A stretch of 55,086 bases of DNA from Setaria digitata (Eukaryota; Nematoda; Chromadorea; Rhabditida; Setariidae), in assembly GCA_003640385.1 (NCBI GenBank), contig RCAB01000423.1, positions 1 to 55,086 on the forward strand. Direction: 5' to 3'. Below, in pieces: positions 38,768 through 55,086 of this stretch. The stretch's first letter is position 1; each line of letters opens with the position of its first letter. The notes beneath the pieces are model-generated. The model ran no database searches and had not been told where the DNA came from. It was given only the letters and a program-made list of their open reading frames with translations. Made by a program: the position numbers and the translations under genes.

Positions 38768-40482
38768 GAATGTTATCAGATCTCGTTTTTATGCTGCTAA
38801 ATACCGCCTAGCTCCACCACGAAGCTTTCTGGAAATGTGATTTTTGCAGAAGGAATGAGAGTGAGGTAGAGAAATGGATTTATTGAAAGAAATTCTAGGA
38901 ATTTTTGAGAAAACCTCTTCCAGTTTCAAATATTCTGAATATCTTTATTTTACTTTAATTTAAAAAAAATTTTTTTTTTTTGAGAAGTACTGAGAATTAC
39001 TTAGTACTGAAGTACTGGAAAATGCATTTAGAGATAGAACGGTTAAAGTAAGAATGTTTTTCAATAAATCATCGTAATAACTAATTGAGGATAACGAATC
39101 GTTCTAAAAACCAATTTTTTGATTAATTTCTTCAATGACTTTTTTTTCTTTTCTCTTTTTTTTTTTTTTTTTTGTTTTCAGATTTACCGAACATTAAAGT
39201 TTAAGCAAAAAAAAAAAAGAAGAAAGGAACGAAGAAAGAGAAGGAGAGAGAGAGAGAGAGAAAGAGAGAGGGAGAGAAGAGAGAATGTTTCAGGAAAATT
39301 GGGATGTAAAAGGGGCCGAATTCCCAGGACCATAAAATAAGTGAGTGGCTATTTGTCATTTTGGGAAAACATATTTGTATACAAATTCTGTTTTGGCTAC
39401 CGTTGGTGTAATATTACGTGAGTAAAATCTTTATTATATACATATTACAATAATAACTGATAATTGAAAATTTTCAAATAAATTAACTGTTTCAATGCAT
39501 ATTCAAAATTCCAAACTATTAAAATAAATAATTTTCAGTCAACTTTTATCCTTGAATCTAAATCTAAGTCTACAATTTAAACATTAAAATTAATTATTTC
39601 TTTGCATTATTGATTGATTTTTGTCAAGAAATGGTTTTCTTGTTTACTGATTGCTTTTTAGTTTAAAGTATTTTTGTAACCAAAAGAAGGGCTCTGAATA
39701 AATGAGATGCTTAAAGAACAAAAACAGAAAGAGAGAAAAAATTGAAAAAGACAAAATCAAAAATTTTTTGCTCCCAGTAAAGTTCCAATGTTCAAGCTCA
39801 AATAAACATTTGAAAAAACCAGGCGGAGTCGGAATGAAATCCGACTAAATTAGACAGCAAAAGAAAGTGAAATGAAAGAATCAATCATTTCCCTACAAAA
39901 GTAAGAAAACAAAAAAGAAGGAACTTTGTACGGGAGCAGAATTACAGTAAAATTTCCTGAGAATTGAGTCTTTATCGGACGGAAGGGAAAAAAAAAAGAA
40001 TAGGATGATTTGAAAAAGATAAAATAGGTGAGAAGTTTATTGACGTCAACAGAAAGAATCAGATAGAATCAGAATGATGGAGTGAAGAGAACGAGAAAAA
40101 AAAAGGAATACCTGCAGATATATCGTAATTATACGATGCGCACCTGCTAATTACTAATTATTTACTGAAGGTGAAAGAGGAAGAAAGTGGGAAATGGATG
40201 AAATGTTGATTGACCCCTAAAGAAGTCAGCTACCAGAAGTGCTACCTTTCCAGTAGTCACATCATTTCATATCACTTTTTCCCGGAGATTAATCCCTCAG
40301 CTAAAATTACTGCAATGATGTAGCAGCTGTTGGCAAAATGAATGATGCAATTAAAATGATTAGTGAAAATACTCTGATATGATTACTGATTATATAATAA
40401 AATTTTTATTTAAAATAACTATTGATTGATTGAAAAATACACTGTAATTTTATTTCTATTCATTGACTGGTTGTTATTAAGC
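38768..40482 (+). other. Upstream region of the small + strand gene
   Basis: No exon seen. 39236-39287 is a GA-rich simple repeat that produces an artificial Arg-Glu open frame. AGTCGGA and TCCGACT (about 39826-39846) form a 7-bp stem. A perfect TGACGTCA lies at 40041-40048. Confidence 0.45.
40041..40048. promoter_or_regulatory. CRE-like palindrome TGACGTCA
   Basis: TGACGTCA is the consensus site for CREB/ATF-type bZIP factors. It lies 435 bases upstream of the ATG of the small + strand gene. A chance occurrence of an 8-mer in 55 kb is quite possible. Confidence 0.2.
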
Positions 40483-41894
40483 ATGGAAATTGGAAATTCA
40501 CCCGCTCCAACACGTTCGCTAATTGTTGATGAGGAAATGCCGGTGGAAAATGTTGCTGAGGCAGCATTCTTTAATCAAATTTTTCCAACAAATTCCGGAA
40601 TGCGATTCAATTTTGATGATATTCGAGAGTTCCTTCATGATCCACTCATTGCACTTATTGCAACAGATTTAACGGTTATTTTGAGCAATAATTTCTCCAT
40701 TAATTCCTTTTTTCCTTTAGAGAAAGTTTATTGAATTTAACTCATGTAAACATTTCATCTCATATACAAACAGGATAATCTATTATAATTTGTCTTACAG
40801 CGCTTACTAACTTATGAAACTAAATGTATTTATAATTTCTCATTACATGTATGAAAATGAATATATTGGAGGAATTTATTAATTTTATTAATTAATTTTG
40901 CAATAATTGCCGAAAAAAGGAAATGAAAATAAGTAGATATCGTCCTATTTTCAATAGTTGATATTAAGGCTGATGAAAATTTGGACAATATCGAGATGAT
41001 TCTGAAAAGAGTACGTCAGGAGAAACAGTAAGATTGTCTTATTTTTTACTTGAATTAAGTTATTAAGTTAAACAAAAGGAAGAACTATTTGTAACAATTA
41101 CCTAATGTGATGATGACAAAGTGAAATGTGAAGAAATAATCAAAAAATTGCAATATAATTGCTATAAATGCAATAGCTGAATTTAATTTCTGTTTAAATC
41201 GATTTCAGAACAAAGATATCTTCTTTTTTTGCTTTTATTAGTTTCTAATTTCAAAACAAATAAATAAATTTTAGTAAAATTTCATCATCTACTGTAAAAG
41301 ATTCAACATCAAGCAAGTACAGAAAACTTTCTTCAAAAGATTCCACAAAAAATGGTGAGCAAAATAATAATCCAGGTACTTCTTTCAAAATTTTGCTGTG
41401 ATTATTTTGGTAAAATCATACTAAATTATAATTATACTTACAGACATTTAGCATTTTGCTTTAACTAGAATTTCAAAAAAAAAAAATTTTTATATTTGAT
41501 CGGATAAATGAGGATGGGAATTATTTTATCAAAATTAGCTAGCAAAAATCAACCATAATTTTGCACAGTCATCTTACTATAAATGAAAAACAAAAATATG
41601 AAGCAAAAATAATAACAAAGTATCAAAGTCGATATCACAATAAATTCTGCTACCAAATGAAGCATAATTTATTTTATTTAATTATAATAACATGCAATTA
41701 CAGAACGAATTTCATCGAAACATGTAGCAATCGTTCATTCAGTACCAAATTTATGCCATGAAATTCTTTGGCAAGAATCATCACAAAAAAAGAAGCCATT
41801 TCTTCAACCACGTTTATATTACGGGAAGCAATTATTATTTTCAATGTTATTGAAATGTTTTTGCACCGAACTTCTATTTTACATCATTCATTAA
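40483..41894 (+). CDS. Small four-exon gene, unrecognised protein of about 180 residues
   Basis: Exons 40483-40674, 40969-41027, 41275-41375 and 41704-41894 join in phase (192, 59, 101 and 191 bases) to 180 residues and TAA at 41892-41894. The ATG follows a TTATTAAG acceptor by one base, as with spliced-leader addition. The N-terminal third is acidic (VDEEMPVENVAEAAFF, then NFDDIREFLHDPL); exon 2 reads like a charged helix (NLDNIEMILKRVRQEK); exon 3 is Ser/Lys-rich and probably disordered; the last exon carries a basic QKKKPF patch and a hydrophobic end. Two donors for exon 3 (GTGAGC after 41354, GTACTT after 41375) keep the same phase, so a form seven residues shorter is possible. The final hydrophobic residues could be intron read-through if a further exon exists. 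I know no family for it. Confidence 0.65.
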
Positions 41895-42592
41895 ATGATT
41901 TTATTTCTTATTTCTTTTCTCCTTTTTTTTGGTACTTTGTTATCAATGATATGATGAAAGCGATCATTTGCTCAATGATTAAAAAAAAAGAAAAAATGTC
42001 CACTTATAGGAACAATCACAAAAATTCATTTGCTTTGCTTCACAAGAAAACTAGCTGAATTTTTGCAAAGAAAAAGAAAAAAAATGCATTACTTGTCATA
42101 ATATTTTAAAATAATTAGTTCAATAGATGAAATAGGTTTTGAAATGAACAAAAAAAAAAAAAAAAAAGAAACGGTGACAAATAATTGTTCAACAAAGCAA
42201 ACAATATATATTTTGTTGCGTATGAAAAAGAATAAAACGCAAAATACCATGAAAAGAATTCCGAGAATAGCCAGAAATTAGGAAGGAAAATTTCGAGAAT
42301 TATCAAAATTTAGGATAAAATTTCTGGGGAAAAATTTTTTTTTTCCTTCAATTAAATGATATGCAAATGTTTAATATAGAATCAAAAATTTTCACAAATT
42401 ATTTGTATCATTTCCCTTGGATCTCAGTGAAAAATTTATATTGATATTATTTAATATATTTTAATTTTACTATATTAAAAAAAAACACACACACACACAC
42501 ACACACATCACAGTGATGTAATGTTCGATAATGATAAAGTATGATAATTGTTAATGATAATAGCAATGATAATCAAATAAAACACCAATTGT
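41895..42592. other. Tail-to-tail intergenic gap
   Basis: About 0.7 kb between the stop codons of two converging genes. It should hold both 3' UTRs; AATAAA occurs on the + strand at about 42232. An AC dinucleotide run lies at 42485-42508. Confidence 0.5.
42485..42508. repeat. (AC)n microsatellite
   Basis: Uninterrupted AC dinucleotides, about twelve copies, following a poly-A run and preceding CATCACAGTGATG. Confidence 0.9.
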
Positions 42593-45500
42593 TTATGTAG
42601 ATGAAACAATATTTCCGAAATGATCCATTGATGTAATGCTATTACCATCGGAAACAACCATACCGCTACGACTTACGTGAACACGTTTCAGTCCTCTTTT
42701 CACAAATGCCTTATCGTCTTCCTGCAATTTTTTTTTTCTTTTCTTTTTTTAAATTTAATTAAGTTTAATTTAACAGAGATCTAGAAAAAAAAAGATTCGA
42801 ACAAAGCAATGATGAAAATAGTGAAAAAAAAAACTTCTATAATTTTTAAAAATCAATGTTATCGGAGATAATCCTCCTAACATTACATTATCATCTTTAT
42901 TCATTCAAATGCTAACATTTAAAATTTCGCTTTTTTGCTTTCTTTTTTTCTTTTTTAAATCACAAATTTTTCATTATTCTTTAAAAAAAAAATCATCTTG
43001 ATCAGATTAATTTTATTTTGATAGATAACCTGATCTTATTTTGATTAATTAGCATAAAGAATTCAATGGATGCATTGAAAAAAAAAATTTTTCTTTTGTT
43101 AATTTGCTAATTTGAAATAAATTTTCCATTTTTTTTTTACGACGACGTGATAACACGTATATACTATTTTTATATACTATTTTATACTATTTTAACACGT
43201 ATATACCAATTTTCCATTTTTTCTTCATCTTTCAACTTTTTGATTTTATCTTAATTAGTCAACATAAATTTAACAAGCTGACAGAACAGATTAATGAAAT
43301 TTGACTCTGTTGAATTTTAAAAAACTTGAAAATTTATTCATCAAAAGAATTAAAAAAATAAAAAATAGTGATATTCAATAAGTATTTCATTTATCAACAG
43401 TGAAATTAATTTATTAACATTACTGCCTAGATTAGTTTAGAGAAATCAAGTAACCTGGACAGCCATATCAACCATACTTGTACGTATGTGAACGGTACCA
43501 TCAGATGGTGAACAACTGACGTGTTTTGGACGACAGTTCACTTCCACGTCACCACGTTCATCTTGCTTTATGTAAACACCTTTAAATCATTTTATTAAAG
43601 CTTTTTTCATATTTTCAATTTGCTAGTAATAGCATCCATTACTTATCTGGAAATCTTCATTTCAGACGTACTTTTAGACGTGATAACACGTATATACTAT
43701 ATATACACTCATCTTCAATTACCGTACTCAAGATATTCATTTCAGATGTACTTTTACGACGTGATAACACGTATATACTATATATACACTCATCTTCAAT
43801 TACCGTACTCAAGATATTCATTCCAGATGTACTTTTACGACGTGATAACACGTATATGCTCACCGTTAATTGCAAGCGTAAGTGAACCGTCTTCACGATT
43901 GCCGTAACGAGCTTCTTGCACAATTTCATTGCAAAGCGTTGTAAACTGGAAAAAAAATTCGTGCCCTAATTTATACTTCTATTTTCAATTCATGCATTTA
44001 TACTTGACCAAATGTAGAAAATTAAGTATTTCATTGAGAAAATTATCGAAACTATGCTTTCCAATTATTTTTGGTTTCGTGCTTTAGTGCATATTTGTGA
44101 TTAAGTGTTTAAATAAGCAACAAAAGGAATAATCAACCGAAGGTTTCAATAATACAACTCTAATTGATATTCAAATTTAGATATATATTTAATTTAGCAC
44201 TCATTATTTTATTGAAAGGAAAAGAAAATTTCAAGTTATATATTCCAAATCTTTTATATTGAAGCAAAAAAAAAATGTGAAAAAATGATGAGAGAATAAT
44301 ACTCCTCATAAAAAAAAAAAAAAAATCAAGAATGATAATTAGAATTAAAAAAGCTTTAAATTTTTATTAAATGAACGAAGTATAAATTTCAAAAATCTTT
44401 AGCTGCAGAACAAATATACATCCTATTAATATGATGAAATCTAATGGGATAAATTTACGTTATTTAGTTAAAAATTGCTAAGAATTTTGTTGATACATAA
44501 TATTGATGCAAATTTTATCACATAATTAAAACAGTGCAAGATTATTCATTTCTATTAATTTTTGCCTCATTATAAAAAATGTAATGAAGAGAGCTCGAAC
44601 TCTAACCTGATCACCAGTTTGTGATTCGGTGAAAAACATTCGCACAGTGAAGTCATAATCCAAACTTGGAAATTGTAAACGTCCAAGTGATACTGATAAT
44701 GTACCCTTAACAATTGTTGATGATACCAGAAATGCTTCACTAAGATGTGACATTGTAAATAATACACCTTGTGTACCAAATACTGCCGCTTTTTCATTTG
44801 CTGCTGCTAGAAAAAAAAAAATTTTAATATTTTATAATTTAATTAATTTTAATCATATTTTTTCTCGCTTTTTTTCTCCGCTCTGTGTCATATCATTTCA
44901 TTTTTTTTTTTTTTTTTTTCAAATAGTAAAAATGAAAACATCAATAGAAATAAAATATTAAAATCAGAAAATAAATAAACTCACAGTTTGAGCCAAAATT
45001 ACAAAAAACTTTCTCATCTTGCTGAAAAATACGAGCTTTTGTGTGCAGTATACACGAGCCAGTACCGCGACCATTACAAACAGCCTAGGAAATAAAATTG
45101 AAAATTATAATTTAAATTAATTCCATTTCTTTGGCCTACATACTAGCTAATAATGCAAGAATGACTGATAAATTTCAGATTAAGCAAAAGACTATTTAAT
45201 AATAATTAATAGTAGCTTAGACAAATTAATTGTAAAGTTGTGAAATCTTATAAACAATTAGTACCATTAAAATGATGCTGCCTATTAGAGTCATAAAATT
45301 TTATAAACAATTAATTAGCTTCATTAAAATAATGCCAACAATTTTTTTTTTTTTAGTAAAGAATTTTTTCATTTTTGAATTCATTTACCGAAAATTTATC
45401 ATGACAAAGGACTCGAACAGCTCGATCAACAGCTACCTATAAATATATTTTAAATGGAATATTGTAGTAAACAAATGATATATTTTTTTTCTTTTATTTT

Positions 45501-48394
45501 CACTAATTAATCATAATGATAAAATAGTGCGCCGTTAATTGATCTTTTATATTAGGAAAAAAATTAGATTAAGCTAATGAATAAAGCTTCATTCGATGAA
45601 CTAATGAGCTAAAAATTAGGAAAAAGGAATTTTTGATTTAAATTTTTCTTTTTCTTTTCCTTTTTTTTATTCTTACTTCTAATAATCTCCAAATAATTTC
45701 GGTTTATTTGTTTCTTTTTTTTTTTTTTTTGATTCTTGAAGCAAAATTTAAAGGAAAAAAACACTGAAAAACCTCAATCATGACACCTTTATCCAGTAAA
45801 ATTGAAATTGTACCAGTTGGTGCAACATAAATGATTGGAAATTTACCATTTCTACGATCAGAAATGGCATTACCAATTGATAGGCAAGCTTCAGCAGTAC
45901 GTGATGCTACAGCGTTGCTATTTACGTATGCTGCAATTTATTTGCAAAAATTTCAATGAAATGAAAGAATGGAAAATTTATTAAAAAAAAAAAAAAGAAA
46001 AAGTGCAAATAATTATCATAGGATTAATATGATCACTTAATATGGTCAATTAATATGATTATTATAATTTAATTATCATTTTTATTAGATAATGATACTA
46101 ACTTTCACTACTTGTAGCATGTTCCGATGAACTAAATTGTGAACTAAATTCAGAAGTAACCGTATGACTACGTGAACGTGATGTTAAATTACCACGCCAC
46201 ATTCGATTAGCACGTAATGCTCCATTATGAAATGTACGTGTCACTTGTGTTCTATAAATAATAAATAAAATATCATTTTTCTTTTCTTTTTTTTGAATTA
46301 TTTCAAAAAATTTAATGCTAAAATAATGCCAATATTGATTCAACTGTTTACTTTATTCAGAAGATTCAGTAAAATTATATTAATTCGTGAAGTTTTATTC
46401 CGCAATATATAAAAAAATTTTTTTTGCAAAATAATTTTTAGCCAAAAAAAAAAGAATGAAAAATTTTGCTTTTTGAGAAAAATAAATAATACCGAAATGG
46501 AAATGCACTGTCATTTTTTGACGAATCATTAATAGCAGCAATACGTTGATTGATAATTCCGGTATTGCTAGCCCGAGCTACTGTGCCTGTTGCTTGAGCG
46601 GTATTATTAATCTGATGAATTTGATTGTTTCCGATTCCGGTAGCTGAATGTCGTGAACCGTTACTGTTACAAGCACCAAGCAAACGCGGACGCCAATAAC
46701 CTCGGGATGTATAAGTTGCGGGACGAGAACTGTTCATAATTTTTGTTAATATTAATAAAATTTTAATTAAATATGACTAATTAAAACTAATTAAAATTTC
46801 GAAGAGAGATGGTTACAAAGAGTTTTGAAAAAGAATAAAATAAAAAAAAATCGATGATTTAGTTTCATAATCTCTTCCTTCTCTCTTCTTTTTCAATCTT
46901 ATTCCTCTTTTTTTTTACTTTTATTACATTCTAAAAATTTACATCAAAATTAAGTGATAATTAGAAAATTTCAAAAAAATTTTAAACTCCTAAAATTCCT
47001 AAGGTGATTTGATATTTTCTTTAATATTTTGATGTATTAAAGTAAACATTTTACTGAAAATGACATTTAGAAATAATTTGATGTCCAAGAAGTTTGAATT
47101 TAATGTAATTTGTAAATGAACATTTTACCCGTAATTGACGGAACCACGTCGACCGTGACCAGCGTAAAATATGCCATTAACGCGGCGACGTACATCGTCT
47201 GATGGACGCATTTGTTGTACCTGGTAAATTTTAAATAAGTTTTTTCTAAATTAAGTAACAGCACTGCTAAGACAGAAGCTTCAATTAAATTTAATTAAAT
47301 TTTCTTTTCTCACAACTTTTCAGACTAACTTTTGCTTTTTTTCAATGCACTTAATAACCAATTTTTTTTATTTATTAGTTTATCACATATTTGCAAACAT
47401 GATAGGAAATCATAATGAAAGGTTGGTTTTGTGAATGAAAGATATGAACTTATACTGATAGAGGAAACATCCGCGAAAATTCAAACATTAAAACCCATGG
47501 AAATTTCTATTTTGCACTTGAAATGATATAAAAGGAAACACTTTGATTAAATAATCAGAGATAAAAATGTCCAATTAACCAATTAGTCATAAATTAATAC
47601 ATATTAAATTTTACTTTGCAAAAAGACAAGTTTAAAAAATTTAAATATAAGGAAAACTTAGACTTTTTTAGTTTCAGCCGATTTCGCCTCTATTTTCAGC
47701 AGTTTTAATTGTTGCTTTTGATTGTTGCTATCATTATCAGTAACAATCTGTGATACGGTTGTTTCGGTAGCATTTTTAATCGGATCATCACTACTACGTA
47801 CATCACCCATTGCTTGCTTCTTTGACTCTTTGCTTAATTTTTCTTTTCGTGACTAAAATAAATTTTTTTTTTTTGTTTTCATTTATAAAATATAAAATTT
47901 TAAATAACATGCAGCTTAGTGTGAAAATGTTAATTTTTATACTCATATTTTCTTTTCTGTTTTTAATTTAGAAAACGAGAAATTAAGCTTAAAATATCTG
48001 CTGAAGCTATCAAAAGGATAACACTTGATTTAATACTTTAGTCTATTTTTCAAACAGACCACTAAATAGTCTGATGAGATGCGTAAAAATAGCATATTTT
48101 GACGTATTTTTCCTTTTTTTTTTAGTAATAATTATTTATTTGAATCCATTTTTGCTACCGTATAGCTATCATAATTATTATATATATTTTGGTAATAATT
48201 AACAATGATAACGATATGCTAGTCAATAATGAGATAAAATCCCTTTCCGTATCTGTTGCTCCATTTGGTGATGAATTATTGGACGATGATTGAAGATTAT
48301 CAGATACACGATCTTGTAATGACGAATCAGCTTGCTCACTGTTATCAACAACTGCTGCTATTGTTACGATTCCCTTATCCGGCATCTCCGACAT
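42593..48394 (-). CDS. Unrecognised multi-exon gene, product over 500 residues
   Basis: Eleven exons join in phase to 502 codons plus TAA: 47664-47852, 47129-47220, 46493-46729, 46103-46251, 45773-45930, 45389-45436, 44985-45084, 44607-44806, 43864-43945, 43455-43579, 42593-42721. The N-terminal part is low in complexity, Ser/Asn/Arg-rich and probably disordered (GHGRRGSVNYG, RGYWRPRLL, TSRSRSHT). From about 45930 leftwards the protein looks like a folded, beta-rich region of roughly 300 residues: FPIIYVAPTGTISILLDKG, then VLCHDKFSAVCNGRGTGSC, KVFCNFGSN, GRLQFPSLDYDFTVRMFF and GDVEVNCRPKHVSCSPSDGT. No signal peptide or membrane span is seen in this core. I cannot name the family. The first exon is uncertain: a candidate start lies at 48394, and an in-frame ATG at 47808-47810 could serve instead. 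Confidence 0.8.
43140..43210. repeat. Dispersed copy of the 81-bp repeat core
   Basis: ACGACGTGATAACACGTATA lies at about 43143-43162, and TAACACGTATATACC occurs again at about 43192. The same core forms the tandem array in the neighbouring intron (43664-43860). The intervening exon 43455-43579 is unaffected. Confidence 0.7.
43664..43860. repeat. 81-bp tandem repeat, about 2.5 copies, inside an intron
   Basis: GTGATAACACGTATATACTA recurs at 43680 and 43761, and GTGATAACACGTATATGCTC at 43842, spaced exactly 81 bp. Each unit includes CATCTTCAATTACCGTACTC. The last copy runs to within a few bases of the splice donor of exon 43864-43945. Open frames on both strands here are products of the repeat. 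Confidence 0.9.
48245..48394 (-). CDS. Candidate first exon of the unrecognised - strand gene
   Basis: ATG 48392-48394 opens MSEMPDKGIVTIAAVV followed by a Ser/Asn/Asp-rich stretch to TDTERD near 48245. A CTTTAG acceptor (AG at 48428-48429) sits 33 bases upstream, a good distance for a spliced leader. The composition matches the disordered N-terminus of the downstream exons. However, exon 47664-47852 needs a phase-0 join, and the GT sites past 48245 are all in phase 2; the only phase-0 GT sites are weak and internal. A missed small exon or a separate short gene would explain this. Confidence 0.45.
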
Positions 48395-48427
48395 CGTCTC
48401 TTATACGTCCGGAAACGTGTACTTCTC

Positions 48428-50365
48428 CTAAAGTAGTACATAATGAATTATAATATTAAAGTCGCTAATTTTTTTTTAATGATATAATAATAAAAGTTTT
48501 ATTTTCAATAATATAACAGAATTCTCTTTTTACTTCCTTTTTCCCTTCTGTTTTATTTACTGAAAATTATTTTTTATCCTTTTTTTTTTTTGCATAATTT
48601 AAGCGGAAAGTAAGATAAGACAAGACATAAACATAAGTAATTTGTGAATTATTTGAATATTTAGTATTAGAGAGGAAATCGAATATCAGAATTGATTTAG
48701 CGAATTATTTTCTTTATTATTGAAATGCTGAATATGGAATCCTTCCATTTGTTATAATTTATTTGCAAAAAATGAAACAATTTATTAGTTCTGAGATTGC
48801 TACTAATAAATTATTATTTAAAATGCAAATAAACTAAATATTTCCGGTTCTATAATAAAGCATATCATAATTTTTATTTGTATTACTTTATATTACTATA
48901 ACAAATTATGTAATGTTGATTGCAAGGACGGTGATGATAATAAACTAATAAAATATCTCATTATCACTGTCCAAACTATCTTTTGGCAATATCATTATCA
49001 GATAATTCTCTTTTTGATGTTCAAGAAAGAAAAAAATAATAATTTTTTTGTCACAATGAAATGAAAAAAAAGGATTGAAATGGTTAAAAGTTATTAAAAT
49101 TCAGATAGGAAAACAAGAAGTGATACCTTTTTCCAATAAAGCTGGTGAGTATTATGCAGCTACGTAGAAAATTATTTATTTATTTTTTTTTATTCAGTTT
49201 TTGAGTCAATAAAACTGGAAATTTATATTGGAGCGACCTAAAATATTTGTAATTCAACCATACAAAATTTAGTTTATTTATTTATTTATTTTTTTTTTTT
49301 TTGAAGTTTTTCAGCCAAAAGCGAAAAGATAATCATCCAATAATTAGCTGAATCCAGGCAACAATTTTTCCTAGGCCATTATTTAGACATCGAATAATTA
49401 ATTCAAAAAAAAAAAAAATCAAGCTTCTAAAATCTTTTGCTTACTGAAGTAAAGTTTAATAAAAGACAAACCGAGCCTGAAAATTTCTATCAAAGAGCAA
49501 AAAAAGAAGAAAAACAAATGATAATTAAATTAATTCAAAATTCAAAATTATGAACCAACCGAGAAACGACCCAACAACACAAACCACTTGTAATACTGAC
49601 AGTAAAACAATAAGTTAAAGAAGGTATATTTGAGGACTATTGAAGACAATTATGCAAATTTCAATCTTTTTTTTGAATTGATTTTCAAATTTGCTTTTAT
49701 GCAAATTTTTTAGTTCTTTTATTCATCTAGGAATGAGCAAATCGTTCAATGCTCTCAACAATCAAACAATTCATTCATGAGAAATTTAACAAAATGAGCC
49801 TAATTAAAGTATTTATTCACAATACGTACTGGATGAAACCCGATAATTTCTATTAATTTAACCAATTACTTCAGCCTATCACACAGCAAAAAAAAAAATT
49901 TAAATCAATTTACCAATCTTTTTGAATTATTCAAATCTCTTTGGACAGTAAATTTTTGCTAATCCAATGATTTTGATTACTTTGATGAATGAATCAACTT
50001 CCTTTTAATTATATTACATATATTTTCATTGATCTGATAACATTTATCAGCTAAATCAGTTTTTTTACACATAATGTAGTAGGAAAATTGTTATATACAA
50101 TTTGGTTATTGGTATAGAATTAATTTTGTGAAAGTAATATCTTTTATTTTGTTAATTGCTTTTTCTTTTTTTGCTATATTTCTTTTTAAACAATCATTTA
50201 TTTCTTTGTGTAACTAATGGGTTGGAGTTTTTATTTATCATCAAATTTTAATTTTATTACATTTACGAAATTTCACAATTTAATTTTTATGCAAACAATA
50301 AATACTAAAACATGAAAATAATTGAAAAAAAATAAAAAATAAAAATAAAAAAATAAAAGCAAAGC
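48428..50365. other. Intergenic region between two - strand genes
   Basis: AT-rich, no supported exon. It should contain the 3' UTR of the MFSD11-like gene next to 50365 and the start region of the unrecognised gene next to 48428. A gap of about 1.9 kb is long for a nematode operon, so co-transcription is possible but unsupported. Confidence 0.45.
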
Positions 50366-54859
<4,494 letters not shown>

Positions 54860-55086
54860 CTTAAAAGAAAAAAAAAGAAAATAAAAGCAATCAAAGCTAT
54901 AATAAAAATGCGCAAATTAAATACAATGTTAATAAGAGGTATTTTAGGCAACTTCAGTATCGACCTTTAATTAATTGTGATGAAATATAATAAAAACTAG
55001 AAAATAATTAAAGAAAAAAATTTTATTATTTTTCAATTAGTCACATCTTTGGAGAATTCGATAGAGATTTAATTTCTGATATCGTT
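54860..55086 (-). other. Intron of the MFSD11-like gene running to the right edge
   Basis: The acceptor TTTTAAG before 54859 leaves one base, C, that would complete an AG-ending codon to Ser, as in the family's QSSL. I found no upstream exon ending in AG within the window, so the preceding exon should lie beyond 55086. Confidence 0.5.

Noticed and set aside
39119..39340. Arg/Glu-rich open frame of 73 codons
   Set aside because: Product of poly-T, poly-A and GA simple repeats; no acceptor, domain or neighbouring exon.
43620..43929. Open frames with repeated YSRYSFQMYFYDVITRIYYI and its opposite-strand shadow
   Set aside because: They follow the 81-bp tandem repeat and overlap a true exon of the - strand gene in the wrong frame.

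Overview
The window is strongly AT-rich and reads as nuclear DNA of a nematode. Genes are built from many short exons with GT-AG introns and TTTCAG/TTTTAG-type acceptors, and acceptor-like AGs sit a few bases upstream of several start codons, as expected for spliced-leader addition. A parasitic clade III (filarial or spirurid) worm is my best guess from base composition and gene style, but the sequence does not prove it. Nothing looks bacterial, viral or transposase-derived, and I see no CRISPR array, rRNA or convincing tRNA.

Layout. (1) 1-755 (+): the 3' end of a gene that starts outside the window, with a 3' UTR ending near an AATAAA at 895-900. (2) 4355-22242 (-): a complete 17-exon gene for a discoidin domain receptor (DDR)-type receptor tyrosine kinase. 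The exons join in phase to 843 codons plus stop: signal peptide, discoidin domain, second discoidin-like domain, one membrane span, juxtamembrane region and kinase-like domain. The kinase-like domain lacks key catalytic residues, so I read it as a pseudokinase receptor. (3) About 22.3-40.4 kb: a long gene-poor stretch with several minisatellites, including five 110-bp copies and a 21-bp-arm hairpin beside a 31-bp repeat array. (4) 40483-41894 (+): a small four-exon gene of unknown function. (5) 42593-48394 (-): an unrecognised gene with at least eleven firm exons and an uncertain first exon. (6) 50366-54859 (-): the 3' two thirds of an UNC-93-like transporter gene resembling MFSD11; its 5' end lies beyond the right edge.

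The DDR gene and the small + strand gene point away from each other across the gene-poor region. The small gene and the unknown - strand gene converge tail to tail about 0.7 kb apart. The MFSD11-like gene lies upstream of the unknown gene on the same strand, about 1.9 kb away. Nothing suggests that these neighbours share a pathway.

The observation most worth following is the receptor. All joined exons stay open, yet the catalytic-loop Asp, the DFG motif, the helix-C Glu and two residues used for collagen binding in human DDR2 are changed. Two further proteins have no family I can name. All exon models were derived by eye from reading frame, splice sites and phase.
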